A stretch of 64,000 nucleotides of DNA from Cannabis sativa (GCF_029168945.1 NC_083610.1:77119580-77183579), one strand, 5' to 3'; counted from the first letter of the stretch, positions 46,756 to 59,622 are shown. The notes: a model not told the origin generated them from the letters alone. Program-made: numbers and translations.

Positions 46756-47810
46756 GGATTTCATTTAAGTCAAGTCCGGGTCCGAGTTAGGGGCTTGGGT
46801 CCGAGTTCAGAGCCAGGGTTCGGGTTCGGGTCCCGAGCCGGATCCAAGTCTGGGTCTGGGTCAGGGTCAGTTTGGAGTCGGGGTCTACATCTGGGACTGG
46901 GGTTAGGGTCTAGGTTTGGGTCACAAACCAGTGTTCGACTTTGGGTCCGGGGTCCGAATCCTAGGTCGGGTTCGGGGTTCAGGTCTTGATCCTAGTCTGA
47001 GTCTGGGGCCAGCTAGTAGGGATGCACACGGGGTGAAAAATTAGCAGGGAGTGCTCCCCCTAACCCCATCCTCGTTAAGGATTTTAATCCATTTTCCTGC
47101 TTATTCCCCATCTAAGATGGGGCGAGAAATCCCCTAATGGGAGCGGGGACGGGGCAGTGAATCCCCTAATAAGAAAATAATTTTTTTAATAAAAAAATAA
47201 ATATATAAAAATATTTAACTATATGAAAATCAAAATATTACACATTTAATATTATTCAATATACTAATTATTATCTAAAACATAACTTAAAATTCATAAA
47301 AAGATACTAATATACTAAAAAAAAACATACATAAATTATAAAATATTAAACGTGTCTCCGTCGGGGCGGGGAGTGTCATCCCCGTCCCCCGTTTAACATT
47401 CGGGGACAAAATAATCTCTGTCCCCACCTTGTTCCCCATTTAGCAGGGGAATTCTCGCCCCATTAGGGGTGGGTCCCCGCGGAACCCATCCCTATGGAGA
47501 AAATGTGCATCTCTAGGGCCAAGGTTTGAGTTCGAGTTCGAGTCCAAGAATCCAGGTCCAGGTCAGGGTCGCCACTAGGGTCTGGGTTTGGGGCTAGGTC
47601 TGGGTTCGACATCGAAGGTTCAAGATCGGGGTCTGGGGTCCTGGTTCGGTTCCCAGTCGCGTTTTGAGGTTTGGGTTCGGGTCCCTGTATGGGTCGGGTT
47701 TGAGTCCTAGTCTCGATTCAGGGTTCGAGTTTGTGGCCGAGGCGGGGGTCTAAGTTTGGGGTTTGGAGCTTGGTTGGGGTTTGGGTCTTGGTTAGGGTTC
47801 GAGTCTAAAA
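46756..47810 (+). repeat. G-rich degenerate minisatellite
   Basis: Degenerate six-base repeats around GGGTC(C/T) and GGGTTC run through 46756-47013, then again 47516-47810 after an inserted MITE. The plus strand is strikingly G-rich in an AT-rich region and holds many GGG tracts close enough to form quadruplexes. AT-rich arms flank it on both sides. The open frame through it (Gly/Ser/Arg-rich) is a by-product of the repeat. Confidence 0.8.
47017..47515. mobile_element. hAT-like MITE inside the minisatellite
   Basis: Ends TAGGGATGCACA (47017-47028) and TGTGCATCTCTA (47504-47515) are inverted repeats with one mismatch. Flanks GGGCCAGC (47006-47013) and GGGCCAAG (47516-47523) resemble an 8-bp target duplication as made by hAT transposases, although three extra bases (TAG) lie between the left flank and the terminus. 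The inside has GC-rich arms around an AT-rich centre, with no ORF. Confidence 0.65.
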
Positions 47811-48354
47811 TATTAATGAAAGAAAATACAAATAAACTATAATTAAGGAAAAAAAAAATACATTTAACATTTTTTTGAAAGTTATTTTTTTTTGTTTAAA
47901 AATTTCTAAATTTTGATTCTTACTTTTTAAATTAAAAAAGTGAAAACAATTATATATAATATTTTTTAAAAATATATTTACTTTTCTATTTTTTTAAAAA
48001 AATATATAACGATTCTTTTTACAACACACATACTACTAAAATAGTAAAATCTATGGAGTTTCCCTTTTAAAATCAAAATAAATAATTATGTTAGGTAGCT
48101 TATGCATGCAATCTCAAAACTCTTTAATATGTGCCAAAAGAAATGTAAAAAGATGGTCAATATTCTCCATTCTGTGGCATTTTATTTGATTTTCACTTTT
48201 TCCAGTAATGATTATGTATACTTATCTTAATCTTCTGATCGTTGACATGAAAACACAATCTTGGAAAAAACTTTTCATCATATACAAGGTCTCTCGAGCC
48301 TCATTGACCCATTCTAGATGAAATTTTGAATAGATGTGATTATTAGCTCGAGAG
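47811..48354. other. AT-rich flank between minisatellite and Copia LTR
   Basis: A and T runs; no gene. 48222-48354 on the minus strand continues beyond the proposed LTR end of Copia 1 and contains GAGGCTCGAGAGACC. Confidence 0.35.
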
Positions 48355-48558
48355 TGCTGAAACATAGTAGGAGAGAAAGAGAGAAGGAGAGAAAGGAATG
48401 AACTGAATTGTATTGCATCAATCATGATTGTTATAAAAAGATGATTAGCTACTTATAGTAGCTGAGATTACAAAGCATAGAAACACATTACCACTGCAAA
48501 TAACCGTGACATTACTAACCTCTTAACTAACTAATCAATACGCTAAACAAGCTTAATA
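48355..48558 (-). repeat. Probable short 3' LTR of Copia element 1
   Basis: On the minus strand, the purine tract TTAAGGGGGAG (plus 48559-48569) directly precedes TATTAAGCTTGTTTAGCG. A TATA-like TATAAAAAG lies in the middle, and the segment ends ...CTACTATGTTTCAGCA. Its terminal TG would have mutated to TA. There is no second LTR to confirm the ends. About 200 bp is a usual size for several Copia lineages. Confidence 0.5.
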
Positions 48559-48569
48559 CTCCCCCTTAA

Positions 48570-51500
48570 GATGGAGATGGACTGTAAATGTCTTTCAATC
48601 CCATCTTGTCCTTGAAAGTATTGAATTGATTAGGAAAGAGTGGCTTAGTTAGGATGTCAGCAATTTAATCCTTTGTAGAAACATGAACTGTCTTGATGAT
48701 GCCTTGTTGTACCTTTTCCCTTACTAAATGACAGTCTATTTCTATGTATTTGGTTCTCTCATGGAATACTAGATTGGCAGCTATGTGTTGGGAAGATTTG
48801 TTATCACAATATAACAGTGTAGGCCCTTCATGTTCAACCTTCAATTCCTTCAAAACAGAGAGAAGCCAAACCACTTCACAGGTGGTGTTAACCATTGCTC
48901 TGTATTCTGCTTCTGCAGAAGACCTTGAAACTGTGTGTTACTTCTTACTCTTCCATGAGATGATAGATGATCCAACAAAAATATAGAAACCAATAGTTGA
49001 TCTCCTTGTATCTAAACAAGCTGCCCAGTCTGAGTCAGTGTAGGCATGTAATTTGACTTATGTATCTGCAACAAAGAAGATTCCTTGTCCAGGACTACTC
49101 TTGACATACTGCAAGACCCTTTGAGAAACATGTAAATGTATGACTCGAGGTGTGGACAAAAACTGGCTCAACTGATTAACAGAACAGGAGATATCTGGTC
49201 TTGTGATTGTTAAATACTAAATTTTTCAAACAATGCTTTTGTACAATGGTGGATCAGCAAGTTTTTCTTTCTCATCTTGGCCAAGTTTGAGATTAGCTTC
49301 CATTGGTGTATTCATAGGCTTACTGCATAGATAGCCAAGATCTTCTAACACTTGCAGTGCATAGGGTCTTTGGGAAACAAAGATTCCTTTCTTTGATCTT
49401 ACAACTTTTAGCCCCAAAAAATACTTTAGTTTTCCCAAATCTTTTAGCTGAAATCGAGCATACAATCTAACCTTTAATGCTTCAAGTTCATCCAAGCTAT
49501 TACAGGCTAGGATGACATCATCCACATAAACTAGTAGAAAGATGAAATTGCCATTGAAATGTTTGATGAATAAAGAATGGTTTGTGGCTGAATGATGAAA
49601 TCCTTCTTCAGTTAAAGCACTTGAGAACTTGGCAAACCATTATCTTGAAGCTTGCTTCAAGCCATACAATGATTTTTGCAATTTGCAAACTGCATTTAGA
49701 GGTAACTCCCCCTTAGGTCTATACGCTTGAGGTGGAGACATATACACATCTTCATGGAGATCACCGAGTAGAAAAGCACTGTTGACATCTAGCTGGTGTA
49801 GATGCCAACCTTTGATTGTTGCAAGGGACAGGACCAACTTGACAGTAACTAATTTTGTTACTGAAGCAAATGTGTACGTATAATCGATCCCTTCCTGTTT
49901 GTTGTAACCCTTAGCAACCAACCTAGCCTTAAGCCTCTCTACATTGCCATCAGTAGTGATTTTGATCTTATACACCTATTTGTAACCATAACATGCTGAT
50001 CAGCAGGCAAAGATACAACTATCCATGTGTGATTCTTCTCCAAAGCCTCTATTTTAGTATCCATAGCATTGTCCCATTCAGGTATTCCTTGGGCTTTACT
50101 GAAAGATTCTAGTTCAAAATGGCTTGATATAGCCAGAGAAATAGCTTTGAAGGCAGGAGACAACCTGTGATACCCAAGAACCTGAGATAAAGGATGAGTA
50201 GTAACAAAATAAGCTTGAGAGGAAGCAGCGATGTTGTTAGTGGCCAAATAACAATGATATTCATTTAGGTAAGAGGGCTTTGTTACTTGTCTCCCTATTC
50301 TAGTATGTGGAGAGATATCATGGGAATCATGAGGAGTAAAAACATCAAAAGAACTAGACATGACAGGTTCATTAATAGATTGAGAAGTACCTGCATTCTG
50401 AGAATTATGTGACCTTGGTGTGTGAGAAAAATTAGAAAAGAAAGATTCATGTGCAGAGGGAAGGCCACCAAAATGAACAAAAGGAAAAATATGTTCATAA
50501 AAATAGACATCTCTAGAATTGAAGGTTATGTTTGTGATCAAATCAAGCAATCTATATGCTTTCATGCCAACAGGATATCCAAGAAAAATGCAGGGAGCAG
50601 ACCTAGGAGCAAACTTAGATCTAGATTGGCTTAAAGTTGAAGCATATGCTAGGCATCCAAAGACTTTTAAGTGCTCATAGGCTGGTGGTTTGGAATAAAG
50701 TATATCAAATGGTGACTTGTTCTTTACGTTTGGTGTAGGTGTTCTATTAATAAGATAAGTTGTAGTAGCAACACAATCTTCCCAATACACTAGTAGTACA
50801 TAGGATTGAAATAGCAAAGCTCTAGCAACATTGAGTAAATGTTGGTGTTTTCTCTCAAGAACAAAGTTTTGTTGAGGTCTTTGGACACAAGAGTGATAAT
50901 GTATAATCCCAAGGTCACTGAACAATTCTTTAAATTGCAATTCCTTGGCATTATCAGACCTGACAACTTTGATGGTTTTATTGAACTGGCTTTGAAAAAG
51001 TTTTATGAACTGAGGGATATTAATTTGTGCATTAGATTTTTGTTTGATTACATTGATCCAAGTGTACAAGGAACAATCATCAACAATGGTAATAAAGTAC
51101 TTGTATCCCTTAGTTGTCATGGTGTTGTATGGTCCCCAAATGTCAACATGAATTAGAACAAAACAACTTTCAGTAATGTTGTGATTATATATGAATGGCA
51201 ATTTTCTTTGCTTAGCATAATGATAAATGGAACAATAAAATAGAGAAATCAGAATTGGCATAAAACTTTAAAGCATTATTCAAAGGATGAGTCTTTACAA
51301 AAGAGAGATGACCCAATCTATAATGCCATACAATTAGAAATGGAAAAAAAAAAATAGAAACAAATTGTTTACTACTGATCTGATTACAGTTCAGGTAATA
51401 CAAGTTGCCAACTTTCCTACCCATCCCAATCACCTTAGTCTTCAAAGTGTCTTGGATGACACAGTTATCATGAGAACATAAGAAAGTGCATTCAGTTGTA

Positions 51501-51901
51501 GCAATTAGAGAATTGACAGATAACAAATTACACTTGAAAGTAGGAACATAAAGGACATTTTTAAGAACAAGGTGAGGTGTCGAAATAATTGTTCCAAGAT
51601 AAGATATTTCTGAATGCAAACCATTTAATAAAAGAACAGTTTTTAGTTTAGGATCAGTATAAGTATTTTTGAACAATGAAATGTCAGGGCACACATGATG
51701 TGTAGCTGTTGTATCTATGATCCAACTATCTTTAGAAACAAAGGAATTCTTACCAGAAAAGTGGGAAACAACAGGTTGTTCATCAAAGGTATTGGGAGCA
51801 CTGTTGTTATTTGTCTCACTAGTTTACTGAGCAAGTAATGCCATGAGTTTTTGACATTACACACTGGACAGACTAGAAACAAGATCTCTCTCCATTGGCA
51901 T
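48570..51901 (-). pseudogene. Copia element 1 polyprotein remnant (protease to RNase H)
   Basis: Reading down the minus strand: protease motif WIIDTTATHHVC near 51710 (the catalytic DTG now DTT). GAG-pre-integrase WHYRLGHLS follows near 51310, then integrase with HVDIWGP, VVRSDNAKE and PQQNFVLERKHQH (the Asp, Asp, Glu triad is kept, 51261-49939). RT comes next with LKARLVAKGYNKQEGIDY, QLDVNSAFLLGDL, SLYGLKQASR and an intact YVDDVILACNS near 49510. RNase H includes [26 protein letters not shown] and IADILTKPLF, ending near 48573. Several stops (for example after KQASR and after VSTKD) and frame changes inactivate it. gag and the 5' LTR are missing: the frame ends at LTR D. Confidence 0.9.
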
Positions 51902-52930
51902 TGTTAGGCTTTCTGCCCTAAATAAAATCTATTTTAATATAATCAGATTTACTAATTAATATAAGATTAAAAATCCCTTTTATGTTGCGTGGTTCACATG
52001 ATTTATTTCATGATTATATTTAATCTATAAATTCTATTAAGTCCAAAATATATATAAATTTATATATTTGTTCATGATATTATAGTATCGTCAGCACAGT
52101 GGAATATAATCATGATTATATGTTCAAAAGTTTAAGTCTCATGATTTGTCAGTTCACTGGATTTAGATTGATAATATAATCGGTGATAAGGTACACTTAC
52201 ACCTTGGATAAGTGTTATGTCCTTTCCAGAGTATTGGCAAAGTTTACCAATATCATATGTATGGAGTATACATTGGATTGGACCAATATTGAACTTGGAT
52301 AAGATATCTTAAACTTACAGTTATATCTTTCTAAGTCAATATCACTAGTTGATCTTATGTCTATGGATCTTAATCCTGCTATGGTTAGGTTTAGCTTAGT
52401 TGTATTATTTATGTTCTTCAAGTTGTTGGTGGAAACTAACTAATGGTTCTGGCAAATATTTATATCTTGGGAACATGTTAGTTCAATTGAGTGGGAGCGC
52501 TGATCATAGATATGGAATCTATAGCTTCTGTAAACCAAGATTTCCTTTGAGATTGGCTGAATAGAGATAAATGATTGAGGCCTCATTTCAATGATTATAT
52601 TAGTTTACTGAAGTATCATTTATAGGTAGCTAAGCGCTTTAAGGATAAAATACATTGAAGGGTAGAACAATAAATTTGTCATTTTTCGATGTAGATCATC
52701 TATAGAGGATCTTTGACTATTAGGATTGTAACAATGGATAATCATAACATATATATATCTTGGCACATATAGAGCATTCTATATAATTGAGAGTGTAGTT
52801 CAATTCCAAATCTATAGTGGCGCAAGGCAAAATTAATAAGTTAGGGAATTTACTTGGTAAATTCTAGATCTACTTATTGGAAGCTCGGTTATAAAGGCCC
52901 ATGATCCCCTCACTAGTTGAGATAATTTTA
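51902..52930 (+). mobile_element. Truncated LTR 'D', diverged member of the A/B/E family
   Basis: Starts TGTTAGGCTTTCTGCCC and keeps family landmarks: GGTTCACATGATTTATTTC, GAGTGGGAGCGCTGATCATAG, GGAAGCTCGGTTATA and CCCTCACTAGTTGAGATAAT. It then stops abruptly at about 52930, where Copia 2 RT sequence begins. Relative to full copies it lacks the last 800 bp or so, including the TATA box. It is clearly older than the other copies. Confidence 0.82.
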
Positions 52931-55900
52931 GGTCGAAAATGATCTTTTTCCACATCAAGTGATCTAACTACCATTGGGCTACTCAATGGGTGTGATTTAT
53001 CCATATAAAACCGTCTCAAAATCTTTTCAGTATAAGTTGACTAATGAATGAAAATTCCACATTTTAAATGCTCAATTTGTAGACCAAGACAAAATTTTAT
53101 TTTTCCTAAATATTTCATTTCAAACTCTTTTTTTAGATATTCCATAGCTTGTAAAAGTTTTTCAAGAGTTTCAATAATATTCAAACCATCAACATAAACA
53201 ACAATAATAGCAAACTCAGAACTTGAACATTTTATAAAAATACATCGACAAATAGGATCATTTTTATGTCAGTCCTTTAATAAATATTTACTAAGTCGAT
53301 TGTACCATATGCGTTCTGATTATTTTAATCCATACAATGATCTTTGTAATTTAATTGAGCACATTTCTCGATTGCTTGAATTATATGCATCATGCATCTT
53401 AAATCCTTCAAGGATCTTCATGTAAATATCACTATCTAGTGATCCATATAAATAAGCTGTGACTACATCCATTAATCGCATATCGAGTTTTTCCCTCACA
53501 GTCAGGCTAACTAAATATCTTAATGTTATTGCATCCATCGCAGGAGAATATGCCTCTTCATAATCAACACGTGGTCTTTGAGAAAAACCTTGTGCTACAA
53601 GTCTTGCTTTGTGTCTCACAACTTTATTTTTCTCATTTCTTTTACGTACACATACCCATTTGTATTCAACGGGTTTCACACCTTCAGGTGTTTGGACTAT
53701 AGGTCAAAATACTTTGCGTTTAGCAAGTGAATTCAATTCTGCTTGAATTGCTTCTTTCTATTTTGACATTCTTTGATAGCTTTAGGTTCAAGATTCTCAT
53801 TTTCATTAACAATTTCTAGCGCTACATTATAAGTAAAAATATTATAGACAATTATTTCGAGTCAATCCCATTCTTTTCCTGTATTGACATAATTTATTGA
53901 GATATCATTATTTCTAATATTTTTAGGTACCTAAATCTCTACAAGAGATTTGTTTATGTCAACATCTTCCTCGAAATTTTCAGCCTCTTCATTAGGGCCA
54001 TCTTGATTATTTTCTCGTTTTCTTTTTTGAGGATTTTTATCTTTGGAATCGACTGGTCTACCACATTTCAAGCGTGCTTTAGAATCATTAGTTAATTGTC
54101 CTTCTGGGACATCAATTCGAACTGGAGCATTTTCAGCAAGAATATGTGATTTTGTAATTTTCTTTGGGTCAATGAATTCATCTGGTAATTGATTTGAAAT
54201 ATTGGCAAATGAACTATTCTTTGAACTTCAAGTTCACAATTGATTTGTACGAGGATCAAATTGAGATAATGATTGTGCATTCCATATAATTTCTTTTTCC
54301 AGCTGGTTCTTTTCCCCTCCCCCTAAAGTTGTAAAATTTGTCTCATCAAAATGACAATCAACAAAACGTGTTGTAAATATATCTCCAGTTGTGAGTTTGA
54401 GATTTAATTATAGACAGAGATTCATACCCAACATATATTCTCACCCTCCTTTAAGGATTTATCTTTGTTTGTTGTGGTGGAGCAATCAGAACATATACTT
54501 TACAACCAAAGATTCTTAGATGGAAAATATTTAGCTCCTAACCAAAAGCCAATTATAGTGGGGAGAACTAGTGATATGATGTTGGCCTAATGTGTACAAG
54601 TGCTGCAACATGTAAAAGAGCATGTCCACAAGCTGAAATTGGGAGTTTTGTTCTCATAAATAATGATCTTGCTATTAACTGGAGACATTTAATGAATGAT
54701 TCTACTAGACCTTTTTGTGTATGTACATGAGAAAGAGGATGTTCTACATTTATTTTTATTGACATACAATAATCATTGAAAGCTTGTGATGTAAACTCAC
54801 AAGCATTATCAAGACGGATTGTCTTGATTGCATAGTCTAGGAATTGTGCTCGTAATTGAATTATTTGATCAAGCAATCTTGAAAATCCTACATTACGAGT
54901 AGATAGTAAGCAAACATGTGACCATCTAGTTGATGCATCCATCAATACCATAAAATATCTGAATTGTCCACATAGTGGGCAAATAGGCCCACATATATCG
55001 CCCTGAATTCGTTCAAGAAATTTAGGGGATTCAATTCCAACTTTTATTGGTGATGGCTTAATGACTAACTTTCCTTGAGAACAAGCAACACATGAGAACT
55101 CATTGGATAATAGAATCTTTTGGTTCTTCAATAGATGACTATGTGAGTTTTCTATTATTAGACGCTTCATGATTGAACTGGGATGGCCTAACTGGTCATG
55201 CCAAACAACAAATAAATTTTTCTGGTTTGTGAACTTCTCGTTCACAATAACATAAATTTTATTGTACTTATACGTGTAATCTACACACCTGAAGACAAAT
55301 TAGGTAATTTTTTTAATGTGCACTTTTTTTCTTAAAACAATAGATGTAATGCAAAGATACTCAAAATTATTTTCATCTATTGTCTCAATATGATATCTAT
55401 TACGATGTATCTTTGAAACTTAATAGATTCCTTTTTGATTCAGTGGATAATAAGGCATCATCTATAATAAGTTTTGTTCCTCTAGACATCAATATAATAG
55501 CTCTTCTGGAGCCTTCAATAAAACTTGCTGTGCCTGATATTATATTAACATTTGCCTTCATTCTTGATAAATTTGAAAAAAAAAATCTCGCTTCTAAGTA
55601 TTGTATGAGTGGTTGCGCTACCTACCAAATATATATTATCACCATTATTTGTAGAATCATGTATAAGATGACAAATATCCATTACTTCATTAACTAACAA
55701 AACAAAATATAATAAGTTCAAAATATAAATACTTAAACAAGAAAAATTCATTACATAAACATCCCAAATAAAATAAACACCTTAAAGTAAATAAATAATA
55801 AAAAAAAAAATATAACAAATAAAAGTGACTAACTGTGGACATTCCCATCTCTATTATCGATATTCATGTTACTATTAATGAGATCTTTATTAAAAAAATC

Positions 55901-56860
55901 TATAACATCCAAGTACGTAATATCCAAGGGCTCTTTAAAAAAAACTAATCATCTTGATAGGCAAAATTTACTTCTATTTTCTCATTTCCTTTTCACGGAT
56001 GCTTGATAAAGATCAACAAGGTATTTTGTTGTACAACAAGTACGTGCCCAATGTCCTTCACATCTAAAATATAAGTTTTCAGAATTTTTACGATTATTAT
56101 TTTGAGGATCTTTTCCCTTGTTCTCAGTAGTTGTGCTTTTCATTGGAGTATACGGATTTTTATTCTGGTCATTACGATGCCAAACATTGCTTCAACTATG
56201 ACCGCGACCGTAACTTTGACTTTGGTCACGACCTCGTCTATTACTTTGATTATGATCACGACCACGACTATGATTATGATTGTTAGAAATTGTAACATTC
56301 ACTTTAGGGAATGGGGCAGACCCAGTTGGGTGAGATTCATGATTTTTCATCAAAAGTTCATTATTTTGTTCAGCTACTAGAAGACATGAAACCAATTTTG
56401 AATATTTTTTAAAACTTCGCTCTCTATATTGCTACTACAGGAGCACATTAGAGGCAGGAAAAGTAGTATATATTTTTTTTAACATTTCATAGTCAGTAAC
56501 TTTTTCTCCATACAACATTAATTTATAAGTGATATTAAACATTGCAGAGTTATAATCACTTACTAATTTAAAATCTTGCAACCTCAGGTGCAACCAATCA
56601 TTCTTAGCCTTTGCAATATGACAGTTTTCTGATAGTCATATCTTTCTTTTAAAATTTTCCAAAGCATAAGAGGATCATTTATGGTTAAATATTCAGATTT
56701 AACCCCTCATGGAGATGATGGCGAAGAAAAATCATAGCATTGCCTTATTTTATTTTATTTCAGTATTTTGATCTTTGATGTTGTCTCCAAGAATCCATGA
56801 TAAATAATTTCTTCTAAAAATATCAAGTGCCACAAAGTCAAGTTTTGCAAGGTTTGTCAT
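52931..56860 (-). pseudogene. Copia element 2 polyprotein remnant (gag to RT)
   Basis: Minus strand, from 56860 down. Gag starts MTNLAKLDFVALDI, later LLVAEQNNELLMKNHES near 56370 and an RGRD-rich linker. A worn zinc knuckle, RCEGHWARTC, is followed by KYLVDLYQASVK near 56010-56080. Protease reads LVGSATTHTIL near 55610 (the catalytic Asp has become Gly; relatives read VDSATTHT). Then WHDQLGHPSSIMKRL, the integrase core GDICGPI, IRLDNACEFTSQAF and KGLVESFIK (55245-54568). RT: EYKWVCVRKRNEKNKVVRHK, ARLVAQGFSQRP, MDVVTAYLYGSLDSDIYMK, SIKLQRSLYGLK (53679-53320), then YVDGLNII, the mutated YVDD. Many stops. Truncated at 52930 before RNase H. Confidence 0.9.
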
Positions 56861-57658
56861 GAAGAAAACTACATCAATATAAAGTGTAAATTATTAGACA
56901 TATACATAAGCTTTGGAAAGAAAATAAAAGTATATAACAAAATATAACACATAGACAGTAAAATACTTAAATATAGAATAAGAAAATAAAATTAAACAAT
57001 ATATAATATGATAAACAAATCAACACATATATAATATATAGGCATCTATATAAATATATATAAACATAAATATATATTGTATAAATATTAATTCATAACA
57101 AAATAAATAAATAAATAAATAAAAATGGTTAGCTCGAATGTATTTCAGTCAGATGGGTATATATATACATATGTTTAGCGTATCATGACTTTAAAACAAT
57201 TCGAGATCATATATAACAAATATTATTATACCTTAGTTAGAGGCTAATGCTAATAGTGTATTATGAAATATTATAATTAGAGAAAGAAAATAAAGTAGAG
57301 ATGAGAATTTTCTTCGTGTTTTATATTGATCTTCTATTTATACACATATACGAATCAAATATTAAGAAACTAAGAAAAAGAAAAATATTGATTACAATAA
57401 ATAATAATAAATAAAAGATTTAGATATCCATATAATTATTAATATTTATAACACTTGTAAAGTTTTAAAATTATGAAAATACATTTAGTTCAGCAAAAAG
57501 TAAAAAAAAAAAAAAAACAACTAAAAAATAACGTAAAATCAACCCCACGACAACTATAAATCAACTATAAAACAACTAAAAAAATAGCATCACAACTATA
57601 ATACAACTATAAATAAACTATAAAACAACTAAAAAATAATTCATTATTTTCACTAGAG
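56861..57658 (-). other. Possible 5' LTR/leader of Copia element 2, then A-rich simple sequence
   Basis: On the minus strand a TATA box (TATAAATAGA, plus 57333-57342) lies upstream of the Copia 2 gag, followed by ACACGAAGAAAATTCTCATC, as in an LTR U3/R region. Ends are not definable. 57495-57650 is irregular A-rich sequence built from CAACTATAAAACAACTAAA-like units, similar in style to 62640-62760. Confidence 0.4.
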
Positions 57659-57839
57659 AGGTATTTTGTAAATAAAAAAGTTCAAATAGTAAAAATATTT
57701 TTACTATTATTTTGTAAACAAAAATAAAAGTCACTAAAATAAACTAAAAATACTTGAGAACAAAGCTAATTTAATGCACAAAAAGAGTTAAATAACTCTA
57801 TTTTCATAGAGTTATCATACCCCAAACTTAAAACTTTGT

Positions 57840-59622
57840 TTGTCCTCAAGCAAAAAGAAAAATAAACAAAATAAATCAAAAACAAGGGCAAGAGACAATA
57901 TGACACTAAAGTTGGTGATCTCCAAAATTTCCTTAGAGATTGATTAGTGAACATAACTTAGAGAAAAATAAAAAGATTGTCCAATGATTGTGAAAAATTC
58001 AAGAACAAGCTTCATTCTAATTTTGATTACTCCAAGTGTGTGTGTGAAATGTCTTTTCTCAAAATATTACTTGCAATTTAGATCAATTTATGTAAATATG
58101 AATTAAGCACAAAATCTCTAAATTGACAAAGTCTCATAAGTTTATTTTTCATCTCTCTCTCCACTAATGTAGACAAATACAATACTAAAGATCAAAAGGA
58201 CTTTTTCAAGCTTGTAATGTAAGGCTTAGGTGAAGGTGGTTAAGGTTAAGAGAAGTTATTTTTGGCTCAAATCACCTAAAAGCACCTTAATTTTCCTAAG
58301 ACCAAAATGAGACCTCACACTTACTTCCTCAAAGAATATCCCACAAAAAATTTGAGTATTAATATTGCCATTATTTATTGCCCCAAAATTTTCCAAAATA
58401 ATGTGCTCCCAGGAGTTATAGCAATGCCTTAGCATAGCAATTTTTTTTTCTATGTCTCTGCTCCAGAATGCTGAAGCAATGCTATAACACCTGGGACTTC
58501 AAGCTTCTAAAAAAAAATCCTGCTCTTTTTTTTTTACAAGGGTGGCACACCCCAAACTTAATTTTAAACACACTTTTTTTTTCAAAGGGTGGCACACCCC
58601 AAACTTAATTTTAAACGCTCTTTTTCCTTTTTTTTTACTTTTTTTTTTATCTAACAATGCAAATATAATAATGGCAATATACACAAAATATGTTAACTCT
58701 CCCCCAACTTAAAATTCAACATTATCCCCAATGGTGAGAATAATAAAATGACACAATGAAAACACTCACCAAATTACCACTCAACCAAAATTACACTCCT
58801 CTCATCCCTTTCATGACCCAACTAACAAATATCTTAGAATAATAAAGTGCTCAATGGGTATATGGTAAAGATATTTGTATTTGGCTAGGCTTACATGTGG
58901 TAAAAAAAAAAATAAAGGGATCAATTATGCTCAAAGGAGGTGACTAGGGATGAAATAATACTATGGTTGGCTCGAAAGGCTCAAACGGTCCAAAATGGCC
59001 TAAATCATGTCTTCGGTTAAGCATTGTCTAGGATTTCGCCTCAAGAGAGAATCAAACAAATTCTAAGACTTGTGAGATTACAACATCACATATTTACACA
59101 AACTTTTACCAAATCACACACAATTAAATGATCAAGGCATTTATGCTCAAAATTAGACATATCTCAATCAAAATAAAACTAGCACAAGAATTAGTCACAA
59201 GCTCAAGCAATATTTATATTTTTCAACAAGCTATGCACACTATCAATCATGTATTAGAATGTGGAAAATCACCAAACCAAAGCACATATGCCTCAATTTT
59301 TTTTTTTCAAACAAGCAAAATAAAAGAAAAGAAAAAAAAATATTTAGTTTCCCAAACCATTGTATGCACAAAATTCTCAAATATGTGTGAGGAAGTTTAA
59401 AATTACTAAAGAAGAGTTAAAGAAGAACTCCCCTTTCAATGATGTGCAAACTCGCTAGGGTCAACCTCCGTAGGTGCGCCCAATTCCACTTGACTTTATG
59501 CTCACACCTAAAAGAGAGAAAAAGAAAAGAAAGAGAGAGAAAAAAAAAAAAACTACAATGCAATTGTCAAAGCCATTTAATATTGCATGTTTATTGAATT
59601 TAAAACAAAATAAAGACGAAGT
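57840..59622 (-). other. 3' internal region of the gag-only element
   Basis: No gene. Near 58700-58730 the minus strand reads CATTGGGGATAATGTTG then AATTTTAAGTTGGGGGAGAG, a block similar to one in element C (9425-9460). The rest is A/T-rich with scattered poly(T) runs. Confidence 0.5.
58538..58616 (-). repeat. Tandem duplication carrying a polypurine-tract-like motif
   Basis: AAGGGTGGCACACCCC followed by AAACTTAATTTTAAAC occurs at 58538-58569 and 58585-58616, period 47. Read on the minus strand each contains AAGTTTGGGGTG, close to the element's own tract AAGTTTGGGGTA near 57830. Confidence 0.7.

Noticed and set aside
46795..46989. Gly/Ser-rich 64-codon frame
   Set aside because: By-product of the G-rich minisatellite.
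59128..59400. 90-codon plus-strand frame
   Set aside because: A-rich non-coding part of the gag-only element, ending in Lys runs.
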